From Streptomyces dioscori (GTDB lineage: Bacteria > Actinomycetota > Actinomycetes > Streptomycetales > Streptomycetaceae), in the NCBI RefSeq assembly GCF_003024195.1, contig NZ_KZ679038.1:976807-1040806 (forward strand): a stretch of DNA of 64,000 nt, in the 5' to 3' direction. This document shows positions 26,550-35,873 of this stretch, piece after piece (the first letter of the stretch is position 1; each line of letters starts with the position of its first letter). The position numbers were made by a program, and so were the translations under genes. The notes beneath the pieces are model-generated. The model had not been told where the DNA came from and did not search any database. It saw only the letters and a list, made by a program, of their open reading frames with translations.

Positions 26550-28814
26550 TCAGCCGCCGAACTCCTCGGTGAGCCGCGCCTTCGTGGAGTCGACCTGATC
26601 GCGTACGGCGTCCTTGACGAACGGCTTGAACGCGGGTGTGTCGAAGTGCTTGACCAGCCGGTCGAGCGTGGAGTTGGCCTCTTCGAGGTCGCCCTGGCGG
26701 GCGTAGGCGCGGGCGAGGCGCCGTGAGGCCAGGTTGAGCGTCAGGTTGTCGACGCCCTTGCCCTGCTGGGAGACCTTCACGACCTGGGCGAGCTGCTCGA
26801 TCCCGGACTTGGGGTCCGGGGGCCGTACGGTCAGCTCGGTCTTGTCCGGGCTCAGGCTCTTGAACTCGTGCTCGAAGTTGAGGCCCTTGGCGAGGCGCGC
26901 GTACACGGCGAAGGGGTGGGTGCCGTGCCGTTCGATGACCTCCTGGAGCGCGTCGTTGCCGGACTGCAGTGACGGCGAGTCGGAGCCGCGCAGGGCAAGG
27001 ATCTTGCCCTGTTCCTCGCCCGTCATCAGCTCGGCGAGCCGGAGGTCGGCCTGGCTGACCGGATGCCGTACGTCGAGCCGCAGCACCGGCGAGACGATCC
27101 GGGACCCGTCGGAGGCCAGGTAGGCGGCGCGCAGCTGGTAGGTGCCCGGCTGCTGGAAGTAGTGCCCGTCGCGGCCGTAGCCGATGTAGGCGCTGCTGTA
27201 GATCGCGGGCCGGCCGGCGTCCAGGCGGACGGTCTGGTCCTGGTCGACGCAGCGGCGCAGCAACGGCCGGTAGAGCACGGTGCGTCCGGAGGGCTGCCGG
27301 ATGGCGATGCTGACGAGTTCGTCGTCGGGGTGGAGGTGGTTGTGCGTGGCACGGCCGCGCAGGTCGGTGGTCTCCAACTTCAGTTCCACGACGACGGGTT
27401 CGCCGAACGCCAGGCCGCTCTTGTCGGCGCGCAGGCCGAGGCGCAGGCCGGACTCGTCGGTGAGGGGCTCGTCGAAGAGGGCCGGTTCGATGTCGGCGGC
27501 GCCGGTGCCGAACGCGTTGGCACCCATGACGACGTTCCGGTAGAAGCCGTGCCGCAGGTGCATCTGCTCGTTGTCGGTGAACTGGAAGGGGAAGGCGCCC
27601 CAGTAGGCCGCCGCTCCGCCGTTGCCGTTCAGCGGCTGGTAGTTCTGCGGGTAGTTCATCCATGACAGGTCCGCGAAGCCGTTGTTGCCGCCGAGCGGGG
27701 CCGGAGGCGTGGCCAGGTTCTTCTGCCAGGAGTGCAGCAGGTTGAAGGCGTGGCCGATCTCATGGACGTACGTGCGGAGCATGGAGCGTTGTTCTTCGGG
27801 GCCCGCGCCCTGGATCAGGTCGTAGAAGACGGCGCAGCCCTGTCGTTGGAAGGAGTCGGCGGCGTCGAACATGATGCCGCGCACGCCTGCCATGCCTTCG
27901 TAGCTGCTGGCGACCAGCAGCCACAGTTTCCATTGCGGGGCGTTGCGCCAGAGACTGAAGTTGGTCTCCATGGCGGCATGGAGTTCGGTGTTGGTCCAGC
28001 CGTTCCGGCTGTTCGCGATGACGTTCGCGGTGCCGGAGACGAGCAGTTCGATACCGGCCTCGGCGTAGGCCCGCGGCACGGTGAGGATCCGGGCGGGGCT
28101 GTTGGCGGGCTGCGGCAGCGATCCGGTGTCGTACGAGAGGAAGGGCACGGCCCCGGTGACGGAGTCCTGCTCCCACTCGACGGTGCGGAAGTACGGCGAG
28201 ACGTACGGGCAGACGTAGGTGGCGCCCAACTGGTTCGGCGGGCGCAGGAATTCGACGGTCGCGGCGCCCGGCCGCTGGTTCGTCCTGCTGCGCGGGACGG
28301 TGACCCGCACGAGTGTGTACGCGGTCTGCCAGGTGTAGGAGGCGATCCCCCTGATGACGACCTGGGTCGAGGTCCAGGAGACGGTGGGCGCGTCCACGAG
28401 GAACGAGCCGAAGTACGCCTGCGTACCGCCGCCCGTGCTGGAGAAGTCGCCGCTGACCTTCCGCAGGACCTTCGGGCCGCCGGGAACACTGTCGACGTCC
28501 ACGCGCAGGGTCAGTTCGTAGCCGCCGCTGATGCCGCGGTAGCGGCCACGGGTGGGGCGGTGGGCCGGTAGGGCGGCGCCGGATTCGGCGCGCGCGGCCG
28601 GTCCGCCTGCGGCCTGGCGCTGCTCGGCCGCGCGTCCCGGGCCTTCCCCCTGGACGCGTTCCGTCGCGCCCGCTTCGGTGCCGTAGTCACCCCGGACGCT
28701 CTCCTGACCGCTTTCCTGACCGCTCTCCCACTCCTCGGGGAAGGAGGTGTCGGCCAGGGGCGTCGCCGAGAAGTCGGCCGTCCCCGTTGTCGGATCTCCA
28801 CTGGCTGTTGACAT
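26550..28814 (-). CDS. Metzincin-like zinc metalloprotease without signal peptide
   Basis: 754 residues from ATG 28814; an upstream in-frame ATG adds only an Arg-rich leader. Residues 1-100 are disordered and acidic. The centre carries the metzincin motif [11 protein letters not shown] (H351, E352, H355, H361) and a plausible Met-turn, [10 protein letters not shown]. After it comes a beta domain ([37 protein letters not shown]) and a helical TPR-like end ([20 protein letters not shown]). No export signal is visible, which is odd for this protease group, so it may act inside the cell or leave by an unusual route. A terminator follows. Family placement beyond metzincin is uncertain. Confidence 0.75.
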   Translation of the reverse strand: MSTASGDPTTGTADFSATPLADTSFPEEWESGQESGQESVRGDYGTEAGATERVQGEGPGRAAEQRQAAGGPAARAESGAALPAHRPTRGRYRGISGGYELTLRVDVDSVPGGPKVLRKVSGDFSSTGGGTQAYFGSFLVDAPTVSWTSTQVVIRGIASYTWQTAYTLVRVTVPRSRTNQRPGAATVEFLRPPNQLGATYVCPYVSPYFRTVEWEQDSVTGAVPFLSYDTGSLPQPANSPARILTVPRAYAEAGIELLVSGTANVIANSRNGWTNTELHAAMETNFSLWRNAPQWKLWLLVASSYEGMAGVRGIMFDAADSFQRQGCAVFYDLIQGAGPEEQRSMLRTYVHEIGHAFNLLHSWQKNLATPPAPLGGNNGFADLSWMNYPQNYQPLNGNGGAAAYWGAFPFQFTDNEQMHLRHGFYRNVVMGANAFGTGAADIEPALFDEPLTDESGLRLGLRADKSGLAFGEPVVVELKLETTDLRGRATHNHLHPDDELVSIAIRQPSGRTVLYRPLLRRCVDQDQTVRLDAGRPAIYSSAYIGYGRDGHYFQQPGTYQLRAAYLASDGSRIVSPVLRLDVRHPVSQADLRLAELMTGEEQGKILALRGSDSPSLQSGNDALQEVIERHGTHPFAVYARLAKGLNFEHEFKSLSPDKTELTVRPPDPKSGIEQLAQVVKVSQQGKGVDNLTLNLASRRLARAYARQGDLEEANSTLDRLVKHFDTPAFKPFVKDAVRDQVDSTKARLTEEFGG

Positions 28815-29085
28815 GGCGACAAGCCCTCCGTTCGCTCGACGCGCCGTGCAACGGGTGGCGTCCGCGCGACGCCACCCCTGGTCCCGACCGGCCGGAAGGA
28901 CTGGTGCGAGCACGTTGGCACCGCGCTCACGCCGCGTCAACGATCCTTTCCGTTGTCCCGCAGAAATACGACGTGGCCGTCCGACCGCTGGTTCTGCAGG
29001 TGAAAGCGGTTCGTCAGGAGGTGCCTGCGCCCCCGTTCACGGCACGCTCCGGGCGGCACGCGGCCTCTCCTCGCAGAATGGGGAC

Positions 29086-30159
29086 ATGACTGGGGACAGG
29101 ACCGGGGACGTGACCGGGGACGTGATGACGGACACGGCGACGATGTTCGCCTGGGAAGTGGCCGAGCCCGGACCGGTCGAGAGCGGGCCGCTGCAGCTCG
29201 TCGAGAAACCGGTCCCCGTGCCGGAACCCGACGAACTCCTCGTCCGAGTGAGCACCTGCGGCGTGTGCCGCACGGATCTGCATGTCGGGGAAGGCGATCT
29301 GCCGGTGCGGCGGGCGCGGGTGACACCGGGTCACGAGGTCGTCGGGCGGGTGGCGGGGATGGGGGCGGAGGTCACCGGACACAGCCTCGGCGACCGGGTC
29401 GGGGTGGCCTGGCTGCGCCGTACCGACGGCACCTGCGCGTACTGTCTGCGCGGGGCGGAGAACCTCTGCCCGGACTCCCGCTACACCGGCTGGGACACCG
29501 ACGGCGGCTACGCCCAGTACACGACCGTGCCGGCCGCCTTCGCCCACCGGCTGCCCGACGGCCCCGACGACATCGCTCTGGCGCCGCTGCTGTGCGCGGG
29601 CATCATCGGACACCGCGCGCTGCTGCGTGCCGCCCTGCCGCCCGGCGGGCGCCTCGGCCTGTACGGGTTCGGGGGCAGCGCCCATCTCTGCGCGCAGGTG
29701 GCACTCGCGATGGGTGCGACCGTGCATGTGCTGACCCGGGATCCGGCCGCCCGGCGACTGGCCCTCGACCTGGGCGCCACGTCGGCTGCGGGGGCGTACG
29801 ACGCGCCTCCGGAGCCGCTGGACGGCGCGATCCTCTTCGCTCCCGTCGGCGATCTGGTGCCCGTGGCGCTGCGCGCCCTGGACCGGGGTGGCATCCTCTC
29901 GATCGCGGGCATCCACCTCAGTGACGTGCCGCCGCTCAGCTACGAACGTGAGCTGTTCTACGAGAAGGAGATCCGCAGCGTCACGTCCAACACCCGTGCG
30001 GACGCCCGGGACTTCCTGGCCCTGGCGGAACGCCACCGGGTCCGTGCCACGGTCCACCCCTACCCGATGTCGCAGGCCCCGGAAGCGCTCAAGGACCTCA
30101 AGGCGGGCCGCTTCGACGGGGCGGCCGTACTGGTCGACGACGGCGGGCCCTGGCGCTGA
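29086..30159 (+). CDS. Zinc-dependent alcohol dehydrogenase family protein
   Basis: 357 residues from ATG 29086; starts at 29125 or the later MFAWEV are possible because the leader consists of GGGGAC repeats. It is an MDR-type dehydrogenase: catalytic zinc motifs [13 protein letters not shown] and [17 protein letters not shown], then the NAD(P) Rossmann loop [21 protein letters not shown]. The structural-zinc loop reads [15 protein letters not shown], where the first of four cysteines is Asp, so structural zinc may be lost. It reduces or oxidises alcohols or aldehydes; the substrate is unknown. Divergent from the metzincin-like gene, with 271 bp between them. Confidence 0.9.
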   Translation: MTGDRTGDVTGDVMTDTATMFAWEVAEPGPVESGPLQLVEKPVPVPEPDELLVRVSTCGVCRTDLHVGEGDLPVRRARVTPGHEVVGRVAGMGAEVTGHSLGDRVGVAWLRRTDGTCAYCLRGAENLCPDSRYTGWDTDGGYAQYTTVPAAFAHRLPDGPDDIALAPLLCAGIIGHRALLRAALPPGGRLGLYGFGGSAHLCAQVALAMGATVHVLTRDPAARRLALDLGATSAAGAYDAPPEPLDGAILFAPVGDLVPVALRALDRGGILSIAGIHLSDVPPLSYERELFYEKEIRSVTSNTRADARDFLALAERHRVRATVHPYPMSQAPEALKDLKAGRFDGAAVLVDDGGPWR

Positions 30160-30194
30160 CCCCGGCCCACACCTCGCAAGGACGGAGCCACACC

Positions 30195-30671
30195 ATGCGA
30201 TGCAGCCCCTTCGACATCAGCCACGCTTCCACAGTGGCTAGTTGGCCGACCACGCCGACGGAGGCGTTGATGTGGTGCGGCCGGGAGGAGTTCCCGGTGA
30301 CGGAGGGGACGGTCGCGGCGTGGCAGCGGGATCCGGACGTGCGGGCATACGTCCTGGTGGAGACCGAACAGCCGCTCGCGTACGGGGAGTTGTGGCTCGA
30401 CGCCGAGGAGGACGAGGTCGAACTGGCGCGGATCATCGTGGCACCCGGGGTTCGCGGACGGGGCCTGGGCCGCTCACTGGTCCGGGGCCTGCTCGCGGAG
30501 GCGCGACCGGCCGGCCTCTCGGAGGTCTGCATGCGGGTCCATCCGCAGAACACCGCCGCCCTGCGCTGCTACCGCGGGGCGGGCTTCGAACCGGTTGACG
30601 CGGAGTCGGCCGCGTCCTGGAACACGGGCCAGCCGGTCGAGTACACCTGGCTGCGACACGGGCACGCCTGA
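30195..30671 (+). CDS. GNAT-family N-acetyltransferase
   Basis: 158 residues. The acetyl-CoA motif A is IIVAPGVRGRGLGRSLVRGLLAEA (residues about 81-104), followed by the motif B end NTAALRCYRGAGFEPV. These are the standard GNAT signatures. The N-terminal part, FDISHASTVASWPTTPTEA, suggests the amino-acid or ribosomal-protein acetyltransferase branch, but the substrate is unknown. It lies 35 bp downstream of the alcohol dehydrogenase and may be co-transcribed. Confidence 0.9.
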   Translation: MRCSPFDISHASTVASWPTTPTEALMWCGREEFPVTEGTVAAWQRDPDVRAYVLVETEQPLAYGELWLDAEEDEVELARIIVAPGVRGRGLGRSLVRGLLAEARPAGLSEVCMRVHPQNTAALRCYRGAGFEPVDAESAASWNTGQPVEYTWLRHGHA

Positions 30672-30690
30672 ACGGCGAGCGCGGGCTCGC

Positions 30691-30816
30691 CCGGCGTGCG
30701 GGACCGCGGGGCCGGCGTGCGGGACCGCGGGGCGTGCGTGCGGGACCGCATGCCCGGCGTGCAGGGCCGCTTGCCCGGCGCGTGGGACCGCGGGGCCGGC
30801 GTGTGACACCACCGGG
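30691..30816. repeat. Six tandem 21-bp repeats
   Basis: Units of CCGGCGTGCGGGACCGCGGG plus G start at 30691 and 30712 (identical) and continue as four diverged copies to 30816. The period is exactly 21 bp. They fill most of the 300-bp region between the acetyltransferase and the surface-protein gene. A reading frame across them exists only because the period is divisible by three; no ribosome site supports it. Confidence 0.85.
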
Positions 30817-30831
30817 CCGTTCTTGGTGGTG
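30807..30831 (+). terminator. Possible terminator hairpin after the GNAT gene
   Basis: CACCACC and GGTGGTG form a 7-bp stem with an 11-nt loop, just at the end of the 21-bp repeat array. It would end transcription from the dehydrogenase/acetyltransferase pair. Modest stem, so low confidence. Confidence 0.35.
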
Positions 30832-30971
30832 CGCAGCGGCGAAATGTTGCTCCGGACGGGGGATTTCTGACGTCGTATCAGCGGTGCGGTGCGTTTCCCG
30901 GTTCCAGACGTGAAAGGGAGTCGGATGCACAACCGATTTGTACGACAATCATTCCGCTCGGAGGACTTCGT

Positions 30972-31580
30972 ATGCCCGCCTCACCGCTCACCCGTTCCGT
31001 CGGCGTCCGCACCAGCGCCGCAGCCCTCACCACGGTCGCCCTCGCCGGCGCCGCACTCCTCGGGGCACCGGCCGCCCACGCCGCCCCCGACAGCGGAGAC
31101 GTCAAGATCCACTCGGAGACGACGTCCCCCACCGACCAGCGCGACGAGACCAAGGTCTGCAAGTTCTACCTGGCCGCCTTCAACTTCGAGGGTGTCGGCG
31201 TCACGGGGATCACCTACATCATCGAGCCACAGCCGGCGGCCTCGGCCGCAGCCACGCTCAACGGCACCCTCAACCTCCCCATCGGCACCGGCTACACGGA
31301 CACGCTCGCGCTGCCCGACGGCAACTACAAGCTCACCTGGAAGCCCGTGGGCGGAGCGGGCGCGGGCAAGGAGAAGCTGTTCAAGGTCGACTGCAAGCCG
31401 GCGGCGAAGCCGGACGCCAAGCCGCAGGCCCCCAAGGGCGCCGTGCCCGCGGGCGGCGGCGGTCTGGCCGAGACGCCGACCGTGTCGACGGTCGCCGCCG
31501 CCGGAGCGGTGGGCCTGGTCGGCGTGTCCGGCTTCGTCTACTTCCGGCAGCTGCGTCGCCGGTCCGACGGTGCCGCGTAG
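30972..31580 (+). CDS. Secreted cell-surface protein with sortase-like C-terminal anchor
   Basis: 202 residues; ATG 30972 follows GGAGG. The Sec signal is about residues 1-38 (TTVALAGAALLGAPAAHAA). The mature part is a small beta domain (VKIHSETTSPTDQRDETKVCKFYLAAF, LPDGNYKLTWKPV) and an Ala/Lys/Pro spacer. The end has LAETPT, a membrane helix (VAAAGAVGLVGVSGFVYF) and a basic RQLRRRS tail. This is the layout of a sortase substrate, though the motif is LAETP instead of the usual LAXTG/LPXTG. It overlaps the class F sortase gene, its likely partner. Confidence 0.8.
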   Translation: MPASPLTRSVGVRTSAAALTTVALAGAALLGAPAAHAAPDSGDVKIHSETTSPTDQRDETKVCKFYLAAFNFEGVGVTGITYIIEPQPAASAAATLNGTLNLPIGTGYTDTLALPDGNYKLTWKPVGGAGAGKEKLFKVDCKPAAKPDAKPQAPKGAVPAGGGGLAETPTVSTVAAAGAVGLVGVSGFVYFRQLRRRSDGAA

Positions 31581-32500
31581 GCGCGCGCCCAGGCCCTGGT
31601 ACCGCACGCGTGCCTACCGCCTGACGAGAACCGCGGTTCTGTTGTTCTCGTTGGTGATGGGCGGCATCTGGTGGTCCGAGGACGACGGCCGGCCCGCTGG
31701 GCCGGTCGCCGCCCCGGCGGTGGAACTCGGGGACGCGAAGGCGTCCCCGGGTCCGCCCGCCGCCGCGGCACCGGAGCCCCGGCGCACCCCCGCTCCCGTA
31801 CGAACCCCCGTCAGCCGTCCCAGCCCACCACCCCCCTCCTCCCCCACGACCTCCGTCGTCTCCACCGCCTCCACCGCCCCGACCGGCCCAGCCACCTCGG
31901 CCTGTCCAGCCACCTCGGCCACCGCAGACATCCCGGCCGCCCCAACCTGCCAGGCCGCCTCAACAGCCGCGAAAACCACAGCAACCGCAACCGCAACCGC
32001 AACAGCCACGGCAGCCGCACATCCTCTCCCGTTCCAAGCCCACCAGCCTGAACATCCCGTATCTGGGCCTGCAGGCCCCGCTCATGGGGCTGGGCCTGGA
32101 CCGGCGTCAGCAGCTCACCACCCCGCCGCTCGACAAGCCCAAACTGGCCGGCTGGTACGAAGGCGGCCCGTCACCGGGAGAGAAGGGCACCGCCGTGGTG
32201 GTCGGCCACCTGGACACCCGTACCGGACCCGCCGTCTTCGCCGGCCTGAGCACGCTCAAACCGGGCCTGCTCGTCGAGGCCCTGCGCGCCGACGGACGTA
32301 CCGCCGTCTACACGGTGGACGCCGTCCGCGTGTACGAGAAGGCGCGCTTCCCGAGCCAGGAGGTGTACGGCGCGCGGAAGCGTCCGGAACTGCGGCTGAT
32401 CACCTGCGGAGGCGTGTACGACCGGCGGTCCGGCTACAAGAGCAACGTCGTCGTCTTCGCCCATCTGACGAAGACTCTGGAACCCTCCCGCCACGCCTAG
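31570..32500 (+). pseudogene. Class F sortase, frameshifted in a proline-rich linker
   Basis: A GTG at 31570 opens a frame with a basic start, one membrane helix (LTRTAVLLFSLVMGGIWW) and a Pro/Ala linker. The sortase domain lies in the next frame: SLNIPYLGLQAPLMGLGLD, catalytic His in VVVGHLDTRTGPAVF, and catalytic Cys/Arg in LRLITCGGVYDRRSGYKSN. The second frame has no start codon before 32084 yet is open and Pro/Gln-rich (PQPQPQQP) from 31625, as a class F linker should be. The switch fits a 1-nt insertion in the C-runs near 31823-31848. Either a true lesion or a sequencing error. Sortase would anchor the neighbouring surface protein. Confidence 0.75.
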
Positions 32501-32584
32501 TTGGCGTCGTCCGTGCCACACTCCTGCGGTGCCACACTCCTGCGGTGCGACGGGCCACGGGCGAGGGACGGGGACTGCTTCGGT

Positions 32585-33115
32585 ATGGGCGACAGCACTC
32601 TGTGGGTGGCCGCGCTGACGGCCGCGACCGCGGTGCTCGCGAGCTGGGTGACCAGCCGCGGCACCGCACGCGCGGCCCGCATCCAGGCGGACGCGGCCGC
32701 CGCGACCGTACAGGCGGACGGCCTCAGGGCCGCCCGCCGCGCGGCGTACGTCGACCTCATCGAACAGGCCCAGCGCATGGGCGACCTGTACTGGAAGGTG
32801 ACCGACGCACACGAGATCGGTGACCCCGACGAGCGGCTGGCCGCCCTGCGCGAGCTGCGGATCCGACTGCGCGGCGAGTACGCGGTGCTGCGCCAGCGGG
32901 TCTGGGTCGCGGACCTGGAGGGCCCGCCGGAGGTCGCGTCGGCCGCGGACCGGCTGCGCCGCTCCACCAGCGGCAACTACCGCGCGCTCGACGCGATGAT
33001 CGCCGGCGAGGAGGACGCGGGCCGCCGGTTCAACGACTGCTACGCCCCGTTCTGGGAGTCGGTCGTGCACTTCGTCGGGGTGGCCCGCACCGCTCTGCAC
33101 GGGACACGTGTCTAG
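32585..33115 (+). CDS. Membrane-anchored coiled-coil hypothetical protein
   Basis: 176 residues from ATG 32585; upstream in-frame extensions have repeated non-coding-like DNA (ACTCCTGCGGTGCCAC twice). It has one N-terminal hydrophobic helix (LWVAALTAATAVLASWVTS), then an Ala/Arg-rich amphipathic helix and a helical domain with YVDLIEQAQRMGDLYW and NDCYAPFWESVVHFV. The topology suggests a single-pass anchor with a cytoplasmic helical bundle. No family recognised. It is convergent with the ABC-2 genes. Confidence 0.7.
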   Translation: MGDSTLWVAALTAATAVLASWVTSRGTARAARIQADAAAATVQADGLRAARRAAYVDLIEQAQRMGDLYWKVTDAHEIGDPDERLAALRELRIRLRGEYAVLRQRVWVADLEGPPEVASAADRLRRSTSGNYRALDAMIAGEEDAGRRFNDCYAPFWESVVHFVGVARTALHGTRV

Positions 33116-33175
33116 CGCCCCTGCCCGAAGGCGGACGGCGACAGCGGCAGGACGGCACGGCCCGATCCGGCCCCG

Positions 33176-34072
33176 TCACTGGTCGCGGCGCTGTACGGAC
33201 GCCACCGCGACGACCGCCGCGGCCACGGCCCAGACCGCGTAGACCGTCCATGCGCCGCCTGCCGTCCACGGGTGGGCGACCGGCTGGTGGCCGACGGCCG
33301 TCAGCCGGTTCCACGCTCCCGCGGGCAGAGCGTGGTCGATGACGGCCGCCCAGTGGCGGTCGGCGCTGAAGATCAGCGGCAGCAGCAGGAGGACCACCAC
33401 GTTCGCCGTCATGGTGGCCGCGCTGTGCCGCAGGACAGCGCCGAGTGCCAGGCCGACGAGCGCGGACACCGGCGCGAGGAGCGCGGACGCCACGACGAGG
33501 CGCAGGGCGCCGGGGTGATCGAGAGCCACCCCGGCGTCCCGGCCGGACAGGACGGCCTGGGTCAGGCCGAACGAAGCCACGGAGACAACCGCCCCGAACA
33601 CCGTCGTGACGGCCGCGACCACGCACACCTTCGCCGCCAGCACCGAACGGCGGGCCGGTACGGCGGCGAACGTCGTGCGGATCAGCCCGGTCCGGTACTC
33701 GCCGACGATCACCGTCGCGCCGATGCTGCTGAGGGCCAGCATGAGCAGCATGGCGGCGTCCGTGGAGAACGCGATGGACAGCGGGATCCCGTCCCGGACG
33801 AAGTCGGCCCGTGACGCCGTGTCCCGCTCCGACCAGTAGCGGTAGGTGTCATAGGCCATGCCCACGTTGAAGCCGACGACAGCCAGCGCGGTGGCCGCCA
33901 GTGCCCAGCCGCTGGAGCGCAGCGACCACCATTTGGTCCACTCGGCGGCGACGAGGTCACGGAACCGGGCGCGGGGCTCGGCGTCCTGACCGCCTGCAGC
34001 CGTGGCACCGGCACAGGCGTTGGCATTGGCATTGGCATTGGCTTTGGTGTGAGCGGCGGCCGTGTCGGTCAT
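33176..34072 (-). CDS. ABC-2 type exporter permease
   Basis: 298 residues. After a hydrophilic N-terminus with a KANANANANACA repeat, six hydrophobic segments follow; FRDLVAAEWTKWWSLRSSGWAL is the typical entry into the first helix of ABC-2 permeases, and IGATVIVGEYRTGLIRTTFAAVPARR is the conserved cytoplasmic loop. Its start overlaps the ATPase stop by ATGA, so the two form one exporter. The substrate is unknown; such pairs often confer drug or lantibiotic resistance. Confidence 0.9.
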   Translation of the reverse strand: MTDTAAAHTKANANANANACAGATAAGGQDAEPRARFRDLVAAEWTKWWSLRSSGWALAATALAVVGFNVGMAYDTYRYWSERDTASRADFVRDGIPLSIAFSTDAAMLLMLALSSIGATVIVGEYRTGLIRTTFAAVPARRSVLAAKVCVVAAVTTVFGAVVSVASFGLTQAVLSGRDAGVALDHPGALRLVVASALLAPVSALVGLALGAVLRHSAATMTANVVVLLLLPLIFSADRHWAAVIDHALPAGAWNRLTAVGHQPVAHPWTAGGAWTVYAVWAVAAAVVAVASVQRRDQ

Positions 34073-34980
34073 CGGTCCGCTCCCGCGACATGGCCGACGC
34101 TGTCGGCGGTCAGTTCCATGAAGGCCTCCTCCAGGGACGCGTTCCGGGCGGTCAATTCGTGCAGCAACACCCGGTGCCGTAGGGCGAGTTCACCGATCCG
34201 GTCGGCGTCCAGTCCGGTCACCGTCAGCGTGTCCGGCCCCTGCTGCAGCACCCGCGCTCCCTCCCCCGTCAGCAGTTCGGTGAACGCCGTGAGGTCAGGG
34301 GTCCGTACCGTCACGCTCGGGCGGGTGCCGCGGGCCGCGAATCCGGCCAGACTCTCGGCGGCGATCAGCGAGCCGCGGCCGATGACGACCAGGTGGTCCA
34401 CGGTGTTCTCCATCTCCGACATCAGGTGGCTGGAGACCAGCACGGTGCGGCCCTCGCCGGCCAGTCGGCGCAGCAGTCCCCGCAGCCACGTCACGCCCTC
34501 CGGGTCGAGCCCGTTGAGGGGTTCGTCGAAGAGCAGCACCGGCGGGTCGCCGAGCAGTGCCGCCGCGATGCCGAGCCGCTGTTTCATGCCGAGGGAGAAG
34601 CCGCTGATCCGGCGTCGGGACGCGCCCGCGAGGCCGACCTCCTCCAGCACCTCGTCCGCCCTGCGGCGCGGGATGCGGTTGGACCGGGCCAGTACGTACA
34701 GATGCGTCCGCGCGGTGCGTCCGCCGTGCACGTCGTGGGCGTCCAGCAGCGCGCCGACGTGGCGCAGTCCGCGCGGCCGGTCCCGGAAGCGGCGGCCGTC
34801 GACGGTGACGGAGCCGCCGGTCGGGTCGTTCAGGCCGAGGACGATCCGCAGGGTGGTGCTCTTGCCGGCGCCGTTCGGGCCGAGGAACCCGGTGACGTGG
34901 CCGGGCCGCACGGTGAAGCTCAGACCGTCGACGGCGGTGGTGCCGCCGTATCGCTTCGTCAGTTCATTGACTTCGATCAT
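34069..34980 (-). CDS. ABC exporter ATPase
   Basis: 303 residues from ATG 34980 (MIEVNELTKRYGG). Walker A GPNGAGKST, signature FSLGMKQRLGIAAALLG, Walker B PVLLFDEPLNGLD and switch histidine SSHLMSE are all intact. A C-terminal domain of the DrrA type follows. It is first in a two-gene operon with the permease. The response regulator next door is divergent across 179 bp and may control this exporter. Confidence 0.92.
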   Translation of the reverse strand: MIEVNELTKRYGGTTAVDGLSFTVRPGHVTGFLGPNGAGKSTTLRIVLGLNDPTGGSVTVDGRRFRDRPRGLRHVGALLDAHDVHGGRTARTHLYVLARSNRIPRRRADEVLEEVGLAGASRRRISGFSLGMKQRLGIAAALLGDPPVLLFDEPLNGLDPEGVTWLRGLLRRLAGEGRTVLVSSHLMSEMENTVDHLVVIGRGSLIAAESLAGFAARGTRPSVTVRTPDLTAFTELLTGEGARVLQQGPDTLTVTGLDADRIGELALRHRVLLHELTARNASLEEAFMELTADSVGHVAGADR

Positions 34981-35159
34981 GTGCTCAACGGTGGCCGGGA
35001 GCAGGGTGGTCGGGCATCCGGCCGGCGCCGACAATCGGGCGGGGCGGTGTCGGCCGGGGATGTACACCCACGGGCGGATGTCCCGCCGGAGCCGGGTGGT
35101 TACGATCGGCGCATGCCCGTCACGCCCCGTCCTCCGCTGTCCGTACCGGCAGGTGTGCG

Positions 35160-35873
35160 GTGACCGTGCGCGTCGTACTCGCCGACGACCAGCCCCTCGT
35201 CCGTACCGCACTGCGCCTGGTGATCGCCGACGAGGCCGGTCTGGAGGTCGTCGGGGAGGCCGGAACCGGCGCCGAGGCGGTGGCCCTCGCCGAGAAGGAG
35301 CGCCCGGACGTCGTGGTGATGGACATCCGGATGCCCGGCATGGACGGCATCGAGGCCACCCGGCTGATCACGCGCGGGCCCGACGCCGGCCATGTCACCC
35401 GTGTCGACGCCACCCATGTCACCCATGTCACCCATGTCATCGTGCTCACCACCTTCGATGACGACGACTGCCTCTACGGGGCGCTCAGGGCGGGCGCGGC
35501 CGGGTTCCTCGTCAAGGACATGGCGCTGGAGGACATCCTCGACGCGATCCGGGTCGTCGCCACCGGGGACGGCCTGCTCGCGCCGAGTGTCACCCGCCGC
35601 CTCATCCGGGACTTCGCCGACCGCCCCGCGTCCGCGACTCCGGACGCGGCCCCCTCCGCACGCACGGTCGGCGGCATCACCGGCCGGGAGCGCGAGGTCC
35701 TGGCGCTCGTCGGCGCCGGGCTGTCGAACACCGAGATCGCCGAGCGGCTCTCGATCAGCGTCGCCACCGCCAAGACCTATGTGTCGCGACTCCTCACCAA
35801 GCTGGACGCCCGGGACCGGGTGCGGCTCGTGATCATCGCGTACGAGTCGGGGCTGGTGGCGTCGGGCCGTTGA
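35160..35873 (+). CDS. NarL/LuxR-type response regulator, apparently orphan
   Basis: 237 residues. The receiver domain has the acidic pair DD near residues 9-10, phospho-acceptor VVVMDIRMPGMDG (about D54), and the conserved K in GFLVKDMAL. The HTH is LTxRE-like: ITGREREVLALVGAGLSNTEIAERL, then SVATAKTYVSRLLTKL. An insertion just before strand beta4 reads HVTRVDATHVTHVTHV, encoded by CATGTCACC repeats, in place of the usual short loop. No histidine kinase gene adjoins it, unlike most Streptomyces NarL pairs. The GTG start overlaps the end of a 16-codon ATG leader frame (35113-35163). It overlaps the 3' end of the convergent hydrolase gene by 41 bp. Confidence 0.88.
   Translation: MTVRVVLADDQPLVRTALRLVIADEAGLEVVGEAGTGAEAVALAEKERPDVVVMDIRMPGMDGIEATRLITRGPDAGHVTRVDATHVTHVTHVIVLTTFDDDDCLYGALRAGAAGFLVKDMALEDILDAIRVVATGDGLLAPSVTRRLIRDFADRPASATPDAAPSARTVGGITGREREVLALVGAGLSNTEIAERLSISVATAKTYVSRLLTKLDARDRVRLVIIAYESGLVASGR

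Noticed and set aside
26019..26726. Plus-strand frames opposite the hypothetical and metzincin genes
   Set aside because: Antisense shadows without motifs or ribosome sites.
30595..30870. 91-codon frame across the 21-bp repeats
   Set aside because: Open only because the repeat period is divisible by three; it overlaps the acetyltransferase 3' end and has no ribosome site.
32084..32500. Short sortase starting at the internal ATG 32084
   Set aside because: It would lack the membrane anchor and the first strand; open Pro/Gln-rich sequence upstream in the same frame shows it is part of a longer, frameshifted gene.
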